NCBI GenBank assembly: GCA_037043015.1
Contig: CM073323.1
Coordinates: 26,254,758 to 26,318,757 of the forward strand
DNA: 64,000 bases
Direction: 5' to 3'
Source of the DNA: Bryum argenteum
Lineage: Eukaryota; Streptophyta; Bryopsida; Bryales; Bryaceae
Shown here: piece by piece, positions 23,837-36,128 of the stretch
Numbering within the stretch: position 1 is the stretch's first letter
Layout: every line of letters begins with the position of its first letter
Made by a program: the position numbers and the translations under genes
The notes under the pieces: model-generated
Database searches by the model: none
What the model saw: the letters and a program-made list of their open reading frames with translations, nothing else
What the model was told of the DNA's origin: nothing

Positions 23837-26019
23837 ATGACAAGCCAACCAAATGGCGATGTTTCTTCCGAATCAAATCGGGTGGACATTTTGATGGATG
23901 TAACATCTGGAGGTACTATCACATGACAACCATATTCTTCGTTGTCTTCCTTATGCGAGTATTTGTCTTGAAACATGAAAAATCATTCTCCCTCATCACT
24001 TTCACGATACTAATATGGAGTCAATTCATTTTACAGCCTTTCGAACTTAGATTCGTCAAACACTACGATACTAATACTAAAACGATAGATTTTAAAAGTT
24101 TCCAAACTCAGAAGTGTGGAATGTCACATTATCCATACCAATGCATTTGATTTTATAACCTTAAAGGCTGTATGGCCGTAGGATCTAGACCGTATGGCCG
24201 AATTGGACATACTAACGCCACTGACCTCACGTTACTCCCGAATCGGCACTACCCTACAGCTTCTCTAGTAGAATTCTCATCGACACTACCCTGCAGCTTC
24301 TCCAGTAGAATTCTCATCGAAGGAAATTGTTACTACCCTGCAGCTTCTCTAGTAGAATTCTCAACGGCACTACCCTGCAGCTTCTCTAGTAGAATTCTCA
24401 TCGAAGGAAATTGTTACTACCCTGCAGCTTGTCTAGTAAAATTCTCATCGGCACTACCGTGCAGCTTCTCTAGTAGAATTCTCATTTAAGGAAATTGTTG
24501 TGATGTTTAGTACGTGAATTCTCATCGACTGAAATTGTTGTGATGTTCAGATCAGCTCCTCCCCAACATTCTGTCAACGCCATCACTCACGGATGCACTG
24601 TTTGCATCCTTCAGTCGCACCCTCCCCATCCGTGATCTTGTCCGACTGCGGCCCGTCTGCAAACAGTTCAGAACTTTGGTAGTGGAGAACAGCATCTTTG
24701 CAACGTTCGCTCGTCGCGAGGACGACTCCAAAGATTGGTACTTCCCACTGCTATTTGATCGTCACATGGTTTGCTCGGCACCGGATGCATCAGGGAAACG
24801 GAAACGAGCGAGGAGTTCGTGGAAGTGGTGTGGCGTCCATCACCCAGCTACAGTGGTCCACACCTTGCCTTCTCTGGAACATCTCCCTTCCGCCAAAATC
24901 AAGTTCAGCGACCTTAGATTCACGTGCCTCATTGGCACCACAGGTTCATTACTGCTCTTTCTTCTCCATACGAGGAGGCCAACTCCGTGGAATGCTTGGA
25001 ATGACAGGAATCCCATTGTTCCCAGCAAGCCTAGCCCCTGGATACCGCTCCTTGTGAGCAACCCGCTTACAGAAGAATATACAGAGCTCCGTGCACCTGC
25101 GAATGCGAAGTCAACTTGGTGGGATTACCATGGCGCCAGACTCCACCTTGTGGAAGACGAGTATGCTAACACATATTCAGTTGTACTACTCTTCAGAGAC
25201 CGCGTGCTTGTGTACAAGTCGGCGTCCAAGTGCTGGACTTCTTCTGGTTTTGAGGAGCGGATCCCGTGGGGCTCTCGTGACACTGCCCCGTATCATACCA
25301 GTGATTACTATGACGTTCCATGTGCGATCGTGGGAGGGAAGCTCTTCTACGCAGAGCTAGAAGTCGATGGAAGCGCCACTCCCAGAGAGAATGCAGAGAT
25401 GTTAAGCAAGGGTGAAGTGAGAGTGTTCGAAGTGAACCACGATGGAGGCACATGGAAACCTGCCGTCCGGCTTTCTCTCCAACGTTCCATCGCACAACAT
25501 CAGCATGACAGTATTCTGGCCTTCGGATTTGAGGTTGGAAGCTATGGAATCGAAGTGGTGAAGTGCTTGGGTAGCTTATACGTCCTCATCCCTGCGAGTT
25601 TGGATGTCTCCGCGATGGTTGCTGAAAACATTCGGAAACTGTACAATCTGAAGGATGGAGCTCGCGATGAGACTTACGCGGACTTTGGTTTCGTGCCTTT
25701 CAGGTTCTATGTTCTACGGGTAAATGGTGATCACGGTTTGGCTTTTGGACAGGTGCTCATACAGCTTTCACAACTTTACGATAGAAAATACATCCAGCCA
25801 ATCGCTGAGTTATACAAAACTCCTGTTGACGCAACAAGAAGGAACAGCTGGTATCGAGCAAGAGGATGGGGGACCGTGATAAACATCATGGTAGGTTCGT
25901 ATCTTCTAGAGTATGATGTCGTGAGTGGTGTAACAACCACTCAAGTCGTAGAATATTCTGGGTTGTTAACTCAGCAACCGGATGTGTCCTACAGGCCTTG
26001 CTTATATAGGAAACCGTAG
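23837..26019 (+). CDS. F-box protein, substrate receptor of SCF ubiquitin ligase
   Basis: Coding exons 23837-23912 and 24551-26019, 514 residues. The small first exon (MTSQPNGDVSSESNRVD) ends in a split codon that the acceptor at 24550 completes as GAT. An upstream non-coding exon probably ends at about 23707 (CTACAG before GTAAGC) and its intron ends in TTTTACAG at 23815. The F-box follows the junction: DQLLPNILSTPSLTDALFAS then IRDLVRLRPVCKQFRTLV. F-box proteins bind SKP1 and bring targets to an SCF ligase. Further on, PLLVSNPLTEEYTEL is the motif of plant F-box-associated or kelch-type propellers, and the remaining ~300 residues fit a propeller-like target-binding region. A long open frame without the first exon starts at TTG and lacks an ATG, which supports splicing. 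Two broken partial copies lie nearby (20415-21035; 34405-34995). Confidence 0.82.
24240..24550. repeat. Tandem repeat in the F-box gene intron, reaching the splice acceptor
   Basis: Alternating units of about 37 and 46 bp share ACTACCCTGCAGCTTCTC and TAGTAGAATTCTCATCG. The last two units contain GAAATTGTTGTGATGTTTAG and GAAATTGTTGTGATGTTCAG, ending at 24510 and 24550; the second is the acceptor used in the gene model, so the array carries a duplicated 3' splice site. Confidence 0.85.
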
Positions 26020-26966
26020 TGAAGTTGTAAACATGACCAGTTCTCTTCGGCAGCTTGGGTTGAGAGTTTGAGACTTGTTGTCATGGCCCATGGGAATCAC
26101 TTACTCTATCACGATGAAATAAAGGGTGCTCTTTGGCATCATGAATGGTGATTTTCTGTCGACATGCTTCTTCTTCTTGATAAAGGTGTATGTAGCCACT
26201 TGAAGACGACTATCAAATGATGAAGCGTGTTCTTTGTTGGTCAGGGAAATTGAAAGCTATTGTTTGGCAATTCAGTTTCCTGTTTGCGGATAGACCAAGT
26301 GATCAAATGCCACAATTTGTTGATTAGGCTAACCAGTGAACTGCAACAAAGCGCACAATTCCGGATCGGTTCGAGGCCTGTCTGTTGATTCGATTTGATT
26401 TTATGGTCTTTCTATACTAGCCAATGCCTGGGCACACAATTCACGAAGCGTATGATATCATTCGAAGTAGCACAAACTGAGGTCGATCGAAGCTTCAGAT
26501 TGTCAATGCGTTGCTTTTGATTATAGATTCGAAAAGAAGCTACAGGGGAGTCGGACAGCATCTGGAGCATGGCACACAGCTGCTTCTGTAGGATCAGCAA
26601 TGATAGAAATCGGCGTGAGCAATTGAGGATGGCTTGATCGACGTTCGGAACTCATCAGCTCTCAGATATCCGAAAGAATCAGACAACAGTGAAATCGCTT
26701 TCTCCCTCTCTCACCATCAAAAATCAGCAATGTTTCGATAAGCACTGCAGCATATATGCTTAACAATACCGTGAATGAAAGAAAGTCTGGAGCATCGACA
26801 GGCTAAAGCACGAGCTGGAGCGAGGAGCCAATGGGGGATGCCGGAAACGAGAGGCGGGGGATAGGAGGGGCGACGTGGCGTCACCACTGATGGCGCAAGT
26901 GATGATGATGGGAATGCGGAGTTGGTTCACATCGTAGTCGTTGGAAGCGCGGGATGCTGCAGAAGC
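26020..26966. other. F-box 3' UTR and promoter of the next gene
   Basis: No coding exon recognised. The left part is the presumed 3' UTR of the F-box gene; the right ~150 bp is GC-rich and includes the presumed leader of the lumen protein gene. Confidence 0.4.
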
Positions 26967-29117
26967 ATGGCGATGGCGACGTGTATGAGCAGAGCGACAT
27001 TGCCTTCTCTCCCGCCGCAGCGGCTGCCTTCCCGAGCCATTACCATCACCAATTCCGCGGAGCCGCTCGTCGTTCCTCGCCGCGCCTTTCTCCTTCTCAC
27101 GCCCCTCGTCTTTGCTGCTCCTGCTCCTTCACACGCCGCCCCTGCCCCTTCTTTGCCTCAACCCTCTTTTCTTCGCTCCTTCGGCCTCGGCGAAGCTGAT
27201 ATCTATTATCCCAGGTACTATACCACCCGAATTTTCCGAAATTTTCAACCAGGAAGTGTGTGGTACTAATCTTTTATGATCATGCAGTTTCTTCGAAGGA
27301 GTGTGGCAATGTTACTCGACTTTGACCGCGGTGGAAACGCCTCAGGGCGAAGAGAAAGCGGATCGCAAGAGCTTGGAATTCTCGCGCAAGCAGCTGGGCT
27401 TCACGGTGACTACTACTTCTGTGCCCTAATTGCATCACTCCTTTTGAATCGATGGAATGCAAAACTGAGCTTGAATGTTTTGGAACAGATTTCTCGATCC
27501 GTGACCTAATTGGGATGGCGATATGCACCAGGTGGAGTACAAGGCACGGTTCGTCCCGTTTCAGGGAAACATCATTGGCGACAGAAGCTTCACCACTGCG
27601 GTTAGTATATCACATTCGAATCACATTCAGTTCAATCTCCACAAGCGTGTCTCTGAATGCTTGTGATGATTGTGGCAGTCCCTTGTGGAGTCCACCATGG
27701 GGAAGGACGTCATAAGAGAGACGCTCTGGGATCCCGCAAAGCCTAATCGACTGGCGCTTACCCTTAGTGGTGGAGTGAAGGTAACAAGCCTAATTGGCAC
27801 CTCAGTTGCAATCGAAACCTTCGTTAGCAAAATCCAGTGCATTGCTTAGAACTCTATCGTGTAGGCACATATAGAATTACTATGACTACTCCACAGCTAC
27901 TTAAAGATGTCATGAAAATTTGTTCAGGACTGATACATGACAACCAGTCATAACATTGTGCACTGGTTATAAATCACAGTTTTTCTAGTAGTGATTGGAA
28001 GTGCAATCTTCAGTAGCTTTTTACTGAGATACCACTCACACGTTGGGTTGAGATTTGAGCATGACTTTGCAGTTTTATTGTGAGGTGGATCACGTGAGCT
28101 TTTGGTTACCTACGCTGACGATGGAGTGAGTGCAGGTGGAGAATGTTGTCACCAAGCGGTCTGCAGAGTCTACAGGACCTGGTCAATTCGACACTTCGGA
28201 GTTTTCCAAGCAGGTAGATACTCTTTTGCTTCATGCGTTCTTTGAAGTTCGAATTTTTTTTCAATTGTGAGACCAAGTACTGATAAGAAAACACGAAACA
28301 GGTCTTTGACAACAGCGCAATCAGAGACGGACCACCCTCAGTGAAGGTACAATTTTTCCCTTTCGTCTGTAATGGCCTAGAGTGGTCTCTTCCATGTGTG
28401 GACTTTGAGAGAAATCATTCAGCTTCCTGTATATCAGCGAATGGGCAATTGATTGGTCCCTTGAACTTTAGTTTCTAAGAATCTCATTTTTGAAACCCAA
28501 CGTTTCATTACGCAATAAAGAGAAAACGGTGAAATTTGGAGTAGAAAGGAAAGTAAATTGCAACTTTGTACCATATCGCAAAAGAGATTCCGGAATGTGG
28601 AATCAATCTCACTTTACAATGTCTACATATGATATTGGCAATCCCGCGAATTAAACTGAGGTTGAAGATTAGCTTGAAGCCTCTCCTCAACATGGGTGAA
28701 GTAACCCTTATTTTCTTGCCTGCTAGGGTATTCATATTCATATTCTTTCCCAGGCAGGCCATTATTTTGATGCCTTCTTTCTGAAGTTATCTGGCATGAT
28801 GCTCATGGGCACTTTGATATCTTCATCTTCTTGCAGGCTAGTCAGAACCTAACACGATATCGATGGGATCCAACAGAAACGCCAGTGAACGAAATCGAGG
28901 TATGAACTATTTCTCTGCTCTATAAAGTGATTCGTCATGTTACGGAGGAGAAGTGGATGATGATTTTGTTTGTTTGTTATTGCAGGCATTCCAGAGGGTA
29001 GCCATGTTTCCACTTCCAAAAGATGGCAGCATTGATTTGGCAGATGTGATGGGAATGGACAAGCCTGTGACGTTGTACAAGTATCGTGTCAGGTTCACTC
29101 GAGACACTGGTCCTTGA
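26967..29117 (+). CDS. Plastid thylakoid-lumen-type protein, likely DUF6816 family
   Basis: Eight phase-consistent exons: 26967-27214, 27288-27405, 27532-27600, 27679-27780, 28136-28213, 28302-28346, 28837-28899, 28986-29117; 284 residues. The N-terminus is a bipartite plastid signal: a Ser/Thr/Pro/Arg-rich stretch, then VVPRRAFLLLTPLVFAAPAP and SHAAP, with twin Arg before the hydrophobic core and an AxA-like cleavage site, pointing to the lumen through the Tat path. The mature part has YYPSFFEGVWQCYSTLTAVE, VEYKARFVPFQGNIIGDRSF, FDTSEFSKQVFDNS and AFQRVAMFPLPKDGS, ending VTLYKYRVRF. This order resembles a conserved cyanobacterial/plastid family without known function (I think DUF6816; from memory). 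The protein starts at the first ATG of a GC-rich leader; the next ATG, two codons later, is equally possible. Confidence 0.85.
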
Positions 29118-30124
29118 TTGCTGCTCCCCTGGAGATGCAATTTTGCCATTATTGACGATGACACAAAACGTGTAGGAATCATTCATATTAGAATGACCCA
29201 TATGGACCTCAATTTAATCACATACTGAACTACCATCGTTAGAGCTTACTTGTTGATACAGAAGCGGTTATGTTAATTTCATCATACAATTCCAGAAATG
29301 AATTTTGATGATGATAGTCAATTTGAGAATTCCAGAAAATGAAATTTGATGATGATAGTCAATTTGAGAGATTCACTTCATTCGTACATTCTTTGTCTAC
29401 CAAGTGTGCTGGATTCCTGCCAGTACTTTTCTTTGTTTTTGTTAAGGGGTTAATCATTTACCTACTCTTAGAACCAAGTGTATTTCCCAATTATGATTGC
29501 AGTCCAATGCAGTAACCTTTTAGATTATGTATATGATTAACCTACTTATTTAATGATGTCCAATAAATATCAGTATTATACATATAATCAATATACTCCC
29601 CAAAAATACTTTCCAAAAATTTGAGCAATTTCGGAGATGATATAATTTCTGCCCAAGCCGCCCATATGGTTCAAAACCAACAAAGAATACTTTGGGAAAA
29701 GTGAACACCACCGCAATAATTGCATCGATTTCAGCACAGAATTCCAGAATTCTTATTCTCAGACGTACTCACCCACTTCCAGGAGCCCATGCACAATCTC
29801 TCCTCAAATTCAATCCATATTAATTTGGAAATTTTACAGACAAAATAGTTATTCTTAGTGAGCACCAGATTTGCAACATCATATCTAGGCAAGATTTTAA
29901 CCTTTTTTAAGTATCAAATATTAAATTCACTTAGTCAAAACTTAAATGTATGTGGCGGCCATAGCTATGACACACCCATACCCGACCAAGCACCCATACC
30001 CATAACCAACTAGTAGAGTATTCCAAATCAGCTCAGAGAAAATCTCAGTGTCAAGTAGCCTTTTTACTTAGGTTCATGATTGTATGTCTCTCAATTGACA
30101 TAATACATTGATTGGTTCAGAAAT
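29118..30124. other. Spacer, no gene seen
   Basis: Presumed 3' UTR of the lumen protein gene followed by AT-rich DNA. Near 29285-29365 a stretch with AATTTGATGATGATAGTCAA is present twice in tandem. Confidence 0.4.
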
Positions 30125-30128
30125 TTAA

Positions 30129-31101
30129 CCCCTAAACGTCCCTAGTGTCGAAAAACGACATTTTGGATGAAGGGCAGAAACTTTGAAGAGCCATAACTTC
30201 TTCATCCGGACTCCGTTTTTGACGAAATCACTTGGGTTGGGTCCCAAATTAAGTCTAGTTTTTGTGGTACAAATTGCAGACCCATACAATGAAGTATGAA
30301 TTAATGGCATGCATTTTAGTGACAGCAGCTTTTGGTTTTGAGATTTCAAACATTGGGCATGTTTCACCATTGCAAGCCAATTATGCAAAACCAAAAATAG
30401 TTTTTCATGAATTTTTTTTACATAAGTATGATCTTTAGATGTATTCTAACAACTTTCTAGTTGCAAGTTTTTTGATCCAAATAACTTTGCTAGTGGATTT
30501 GCAATGATGTTTCTACAATGAAAAAAGTGAAAAAATGGATGATTTTTGAGGAGCTAGATCTCCTTCATCCACCGTTAGATTTCGACTTTATTCTTTGGGA
30601 TAGATTCCAATCATAGTCTATTTTAAGTGGTAGAAACCTTAACCTAATTGAAGATGTATTGAAGATAGGGCATGGATTTGAGTGCAAAGGGTCTAGTTTT
30701 GGACTATTTTTCCTTTGTAAATTTTGAGGCAGTTTTCACCAATGGAAGGCTACTATTTGAGCCAAGATATTTTTTTGATGAATTTTTTTGGTACAAAAGT
30801 GTTTTTGAGATGAAGATGAACAACTTTCTAGTTGGTGATTTTTTGATTGCAAATTTCATGTTGGTAGTATTTTCACTTCAAAGTGGAAATGATGGTATTT
30901 TGTAGCCTGTTTTGCGCACTAATACGTTACGATCTCCCAATCTATGAGGTCCCATGAGTCAAGTTTTCGCCCACATGATCTACTACAAGTCTATTACAAG
31001 TTTGTACGGTTAAGATCTGAATAGCTTATCTTTATTTTCATCTATATCACTTTTTTTGAAAATGAGTTTTTGGCTAAAAATACCCCAAGGACGTTTAGGG
31101 G
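30129..31101 (+). mobile_element. TTAA-flanked element T1, full copy a (973 bp)
   Basis: Bounded on both sides by TTAA (30125-30128 and 31102-31105), with inverted ends CCCCTAAACGTCC and GGACGTTTAGGGG. No coding capacity. The second full copy at 43075-44309 is the same length once its nested insertion is removed. TTAA target choice and CCC-starting ends are features of the piggyBac superfamily; assignment here is inference because no transposase is present in the window. Confidence 0.85.
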
Positions 31102-31105
31102 TTAA

Positions 31106-33589
31106 TTAAAGAATTAAATATCTCAAATGTTAGTTTCTTCATTATTAGTTTTGGGTGAACCTACATATCGGTTAAGTGTATTATTAATATTTTGGCGTTC
31201 AAAATTCATTGTCTTTCACATATTGGAGTGAACATAAAAATTGAAATTTGCATTCCTCATAACATTCATTTCTCTCTGAAGGAAAAATCACCCTCTTGTG
31301 CTACAATTCCCCTTTTGGTGGGAATTCTCTTGAGCGGTCAGTTTTAGGTGCCTCGACCTTAGAGTTATAACAAGAAAAACCAATGCAGAGCGGAGTGCAC
31401 CAAGTTTTCAACTGAAGGAGATATGCTTACACTTGCAAAACCTGAGCTAAATAAATTTAGTTCGTTGAGATACGAGAGCTGATCGCATAAGTTTAGTTCA
31501 TGAATCGTGAAGGTATATCATGAGACATCCAAAAATTGGCTTGAGCACGAAGGTCTTTCTCCGATTGCGTTTCTAAGCTTCTCCCCTTCTATAGTGGAGT
31601 CTTTATTAAATCCAGCCCACCTTTTCGTGAGATGCATATTGTGAAAACCACCTAAAGGGGGACACCTATTTAAAAGTGGGTGCACAAGATTCTTGCATTT
31701 ATAAAAATTTAACCTCCCTTGCTTGTACCTCATGCGGACATAATTAGAGTGCAGGGCTTTAGGTTCGTACTTCTAAATTATGTTTGTGCTTTAAAATATC
31801 ACCATAATAGGGAATTTTTGTCTTTTCCTATTTCTTATACGTGTTGAATAGTAACCCACTCATTCATAACTCCAAATATATAGATTCCTTGAAACATCCT
31901 TTAAGTGCACAACGATAGGTGGTTTCCCCATAGACCACTCTTGGTGAAGAAAAGCTAAACACTTACAAGATAGAAAAAGAAAACGAAACATGATGATTGG
32001 AAAAGGAAGGACAACTCCATGGAGTGATGTGTTTTGAACAAGTACAAGATATTACTTTGTACTTATGACATGAATATACACATATAAATTTTTTCTTTGT
32101 ACTATTGAATGATGTCTTTCTAGTCATCTTCTATTTTTATTCTTAATTTATTTACCCTCTAAAGGAGAGAAGCCCAAATCAGATTCATTGGCTTTAAATG
32201 AATACCCTATTTTTACAAAAACTGAAACTTTGACTCAATATACCTCATGATTCCAACGGTGAAATTCGATAAAACTTGTTGGGTAGACTAAATGGATGGT
32301 TATAAACAAAACCCTAATGTCCGTTTTCCAAAAATCGATTTCAAAAATAAAATTGTTCATTGATTTCAGAAAAAGTGTTTGGAGAGTCACTGTAGAGCTT
32401 CTCCTTTAGTATGTATTATTTCAAGCACAAGTCTTTATACGAACTTTGAAAGTACAAGAATATTCTTGTTAAATTGACAAAAGTTCCATAAAATACCGAG
32501 TCAAGGAACAAATGAACCTCTCGAAATAGTCACAAAAACGACACAACCAAATCCACTTTTTGATTCCAGTCAAACAATCAACCGCCGAAGGCATCTTCAA
32601 CGCCCTCCCACGTTTCCAGCACCGAATTTGTATACTCTTCATCCATCCAATTCGCCTTCAACTCGTTACAGATATTCATCCATCCGACACATTATCATCC
32701 ATCCGACACATTATCATCCATCCGACACAAGTCTCATCCGCATCATGCTTTTGTCTTTCTCTTTCGGCCACCACCGCCTCGCGCGACAAAGTGGGAACCA
32801 GATTCTTCAAAACAAAGCGCCATTCCATCAACCTGGATTGCGAGATCTTTGAATACTTCCTCCTCCTCAAAGACTCCCATTTTTCTATTACAAAATATTC
32901 TTATTACATACCGATCAATACATCTGTATTGAAACTGCGACCTTGCAATTATTGATCGATGCTTGACTGCAGGTGCATGTGCTAGCTCTAGCTCTGCATA
33001 ATCCGACAATCGTCGATATCAGGTGAGTCACTCGTGTAGCTTACTGACTAAGTATCAATCCAATCTGGTGACTACTAGCTTGATACCGTAATCTCACTTT
33101 CCATTCTGTGACTATGTGTAACCGACAAACTGTCTGAGTTCGATTCATTCCTTCCGTTTTGATGGTTATTTGAACCTCTGGTTCTTGAGAGTACGTGATT
33201 GTGCGATTAGATCATCTTAGAAGTGACAGAGTATGTGAGTGAACTTTCGTTTTTCCACTGTCTGTTCGTGATTCCAGTTTAGTGAGATCTATGAGGGTAC
33301 ACGACATCTGAGTTCTCGTGAATCTCTAGTTTCGGGAGGAGATATGCACTAAGGACCATGATGTGAGTATGTAGCTGGACGGAAGAATCGACGCGTTTCG
33401 TGTCTATTTTTGAATTTGGTGAAGTTTATACATTAGCTAGCCTTGTTGGGGGAAACCGAAATGGCGAGTTCTGAATGAAAGATGATGTGATGCAGGAGTT
33501 CTGCGTTGGAGTGAGTGGCAGGGGTGAGTCGTGAAGAAAAGCTAGAAATTCTAGAATCGATCCAGCCAGGGAGAGCTAGCTAGCTAGCG
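31106..33589. other. AT-rich spacer and leader of a small membrane protein gene
   Basis: 31106-32540 shows nothing recognisable. From about 32550 the DNA becomes GC-richer and contains a tandem repeat (32678-32734). A donor (ATATCAG then GTGAGT at 33022) and an acceptor (GATGCAG at 33495) suggest a 5' UTR intron of the gene starting at 33590. A minus-strand frame at 32743-33009 is possibly coding but unsupported. Confidence 0.4.
32678..32734. repeat. 19-bp tandem repeat, three copies
   Basis: The unit CATCCATCCGACACATTAT is present about three times in the presumed leader of the small membrane protein gene. Confidence 0.9.
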
Positions 33590-33871
33590 ATGGGGTGCAA
33601 GTGCTGTCGGTGGCCAGTGAATGCATGTCGAATGGGCAAAGTGGCGAGGCTGGTGAGCGTGGCGTGGGCAATGGTGATACTCTACCTGGCCGCGCACTGC
33701 TTCATTAACGACGCCGTCGTCACGGGCGCCTCGCTGTTCCTACTGCACTTCCTTCCAGCAACCAAGGCGCAAAAAATGGACCCATCCGGCGCTCATCCGA
33801 TGCTCTGGATCCCACCTCCTCGCTCGCTGGGTTATGGAGTTTGCTTGCTGCCTGAGCATCATCGAAGATAA
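33590..33871 (+). CDS. Small putative membrane protein (93 aa)
   Basis: The frame starts MGCKCCRWPVNACRMGK and has a hydrophobic segment VSVAWAMVILYLAAHCF and a second one around GASLFLLHFLP, then a polar Pro-rich tail. The start MGCKCC could allow N-myristoylation plus palmitoylation (Gly2, Cys3, Cys5, Cys6), which would hold the protein at a membrane; this is inference. GC-rich coding sequence, a presumed 5' UTR intron and a compact leader support a real gene. I do not recognise the family. Confidence 0.5.
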   Translation: MGCKCCRWPVNACRMGKVARLVSVAWAMVILYLAAHCFINDAVVTGASLFLLHFLPATKAQKMDPSGAHPMLWIPPPRSLGYGVCLLPEHHRR

Positions 33872-33960
33872 AGGGTGGATTCACACAAGGATCGTAGTAC
33901 ATATTGGGTACCTACATCTTGTATAAATTTTGTAGCGTTCAAGTTCTGTACAGTCATTAA

Positions 33961-34036
33961 GATGATATTTGAGTTATTAAGATGATATCTGAGTTATTAA
34001 GGTGATATTTGAGTTATTGAGATGATATTTGAGTTG
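33961..34036. repeat. 20-bp tandem repeat, four copies
   Basis: Units at 33961, 33981, 34001 and 34021 read GATGATATTTGAGTTATTAA with one to a few changes. It lies in the presumed 3' UTR of the small membrane protein gene. Confidence 0.95.
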
Positions 34037-34404
34037 TATGAGTGTTACTTGTGACTTGAATATCACGGTGGTCTGTGTATGCCCATTTTCGGGATGATCA
34101 AAAAAGCTCTGAAAGCTCAAAAGCGGACTCCGCCCCGGAGTACTAGATGTACATAAGATGTCCGCATTGCTATGGAGGTTGGAAATTCCTTGCTAGTCTA
34201 TAACATCTATGAGCGTTGTAGAATTGGAGCATCTTTTGTAAAAGGCGATATTCGTTAAATCGGCACTTTTGCAAGTCTCACTTTATCTTGGAATTGTTGC
34301 AAGTACAAAAGAAGTGAAGGCAAAACACAACAAAATGTTATGTGCACAAAGTAGTATTATAAGTCTCAAGAGCCTCATATTGTGTCGATTTAACAAATAT
34401 AGCC

Positions 34405-34995
34405 TTGTAAAGTTCACTATGGTTTTCTCCATAAGCTAGGCTTGTAGGACACAGCCGGCTGTAACCATGCAAGATAGAAAAGAATTTGGTATCTTTTAAG
34501 TTGTTGTTACACCACTGATGAAGACACCTTAGAAGACACTGATCTACGACAGTACTTATTACAGTTCGCCATCCTCTCCCTTGATACCAACTCCTACTCT
34601 TTGAGTACTGACTAGGAATTCTACTTAGATTATGTCTCGTCCATATCCCACTAATGAAGGGTGGTGCAAATTTTAGGAGTGTTTGTTCGAAAGGCAACCC
34701 AACACTCTTTACTTGTAATACATAGAACCTAGAAGGCATGAAACCAAAATCCGCGTAAGTCTTATTTCTTCTCAATCCGTCACGTGCTTTGTCTTTGAGA
34801 TTATACGTGTCTCCTATCTTTTTGAAACTGCCATGGATACGTTCAAATATGTAGGGATGAGGATATCTACGCCACCATTGCTCTTGACCACTTCAATTCC
34901 ATAGCTTCCAACGTGCAATCTAAAGTCCAAAATACTATCATGCGAATCATGTGGAATGAAATGCCGCAGAGAAAGTCGAAGGGTTGGTATCGTTC
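34405..34995 (-). pseudogene. Broken copy of the 3' part of the F-box gene
   Basis: The minus strand matches the C-terminal third of the F-box protein at 23837-26019: KTYADFGFMPSRFYVLQV here against ETYADFGFVPFRFYVLRV there, WYQGRGWRTVISTVV against WYRARGWGTVINIMV, and, further upstream, DNA equal to the VGSYGIEVVK region. Reading frames change several times, and the N-terminal two thirds are absent. The match continues past the position of the normal stop. A host-gene fragment, probably duplicated with the locus. Confidence 0.85.
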
Positions 34996-36128
34996 GTTGT
35001 CACATTGTTGTTTAGAGAAATAAATTGTTGCGTTGTAGCAATGGTCTGGGTTGTTTGATTCCCGTTCATCTCATTTGAGCATCGTTACAAGCCTCTGACG
35101 CAATCAAGCTAGTAGAGTAAGAGATATCAACAACCTGGGACCCTATGTTGTCACAAGCTAACTACCATAAATGAAAGTGATTATTATATCATTACTTTTC
35201 TGAATATTTCGAATAATGGCGCTTGTACATCTGTCAGTAGTGGCTCTTTGTTATCTATTTTTATTTCATGTAATATTATAGGCATGGCATAGTGTGTAGC
35301 AAATGTGTTTATTTTTCCTAAAAACAATGTATTTTTTACAAAATTTCTTGGTGTTTCGAGTTTGATTGTTAGGATTTTCATAGAGAAAATGCATGCACTA
35401 TATGCTCTGGCAATTCATCGATTCATAAAACCTTGTAGATTCCAAGAATATAACTTATTAGTACTAAAAAAAAACAATAAATTACATCATTTTCACTTTA
35501 ATGATTAAGAAATTCTACCAACAAAGCTATTACATTGAAAAACATGAAAACAATGGTGATCTTTGTTTTCCCTATAGCTCATGCAAAATTTTAGGACTCA
35601 TCGCTCTTTTTGGATGTTCATACAATTTTTTACTTAAAAAAGACATTGAAAAATCATTATAGTAAACATACATCACAAAATTAAAAATTGGGCTAGGAAA
35701 AAAGTGACCAATGAGTAGTTACCTTTATGAGTTTGATATATTTATGCAAATTTGGTTATGAACCTATCCCAAAAGAATTTCAAGAAGAAACTAAGTTCAA
35801 ATTGTTCTTCTTGGACTCAAAAATCAAAATTTTTAAGTGAACATTCAAATGTTGGAATTTGGACTTGCAGATTTTACCACATACACCTTACAATATAGGG
35901 GAGCTCCTAGTGAAAATCTTAGGTAAAGATATTACATTAAATCCCCTCATCTAGGCTGCTTGAAATAGCAAAAAGCCATTTCAACATACTAGGAATTTTA
36001 GGGGTTAATTATACATCACCTCAACGAGGATATTATAACACCAATACAATAGCAAGGCTCTCAAAAGTTGAATCTAGTTGCTTGCTAATTTTTATACAAA
36101 AACCACACGTTTTAAGCAATTAGATTAA
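34996..36128. other. AT-rich spacer with a degenerate repeat
   Basis: No gene. A stretch at 35750-36005 matches one at 58490-58750 (for example TTTACCACATACAC and AAAATCTTAGG) and ends in TTAGGGGTTAA, so it looks like a decayed relative of the TTAA-flanked elements. Confidence 0.45.

Noticed and set aside
33961-34036. CRISPR-like array
   Set aside because: Direct 20-bp repeats without spacers in plant DNA; a plain tandem repeat.
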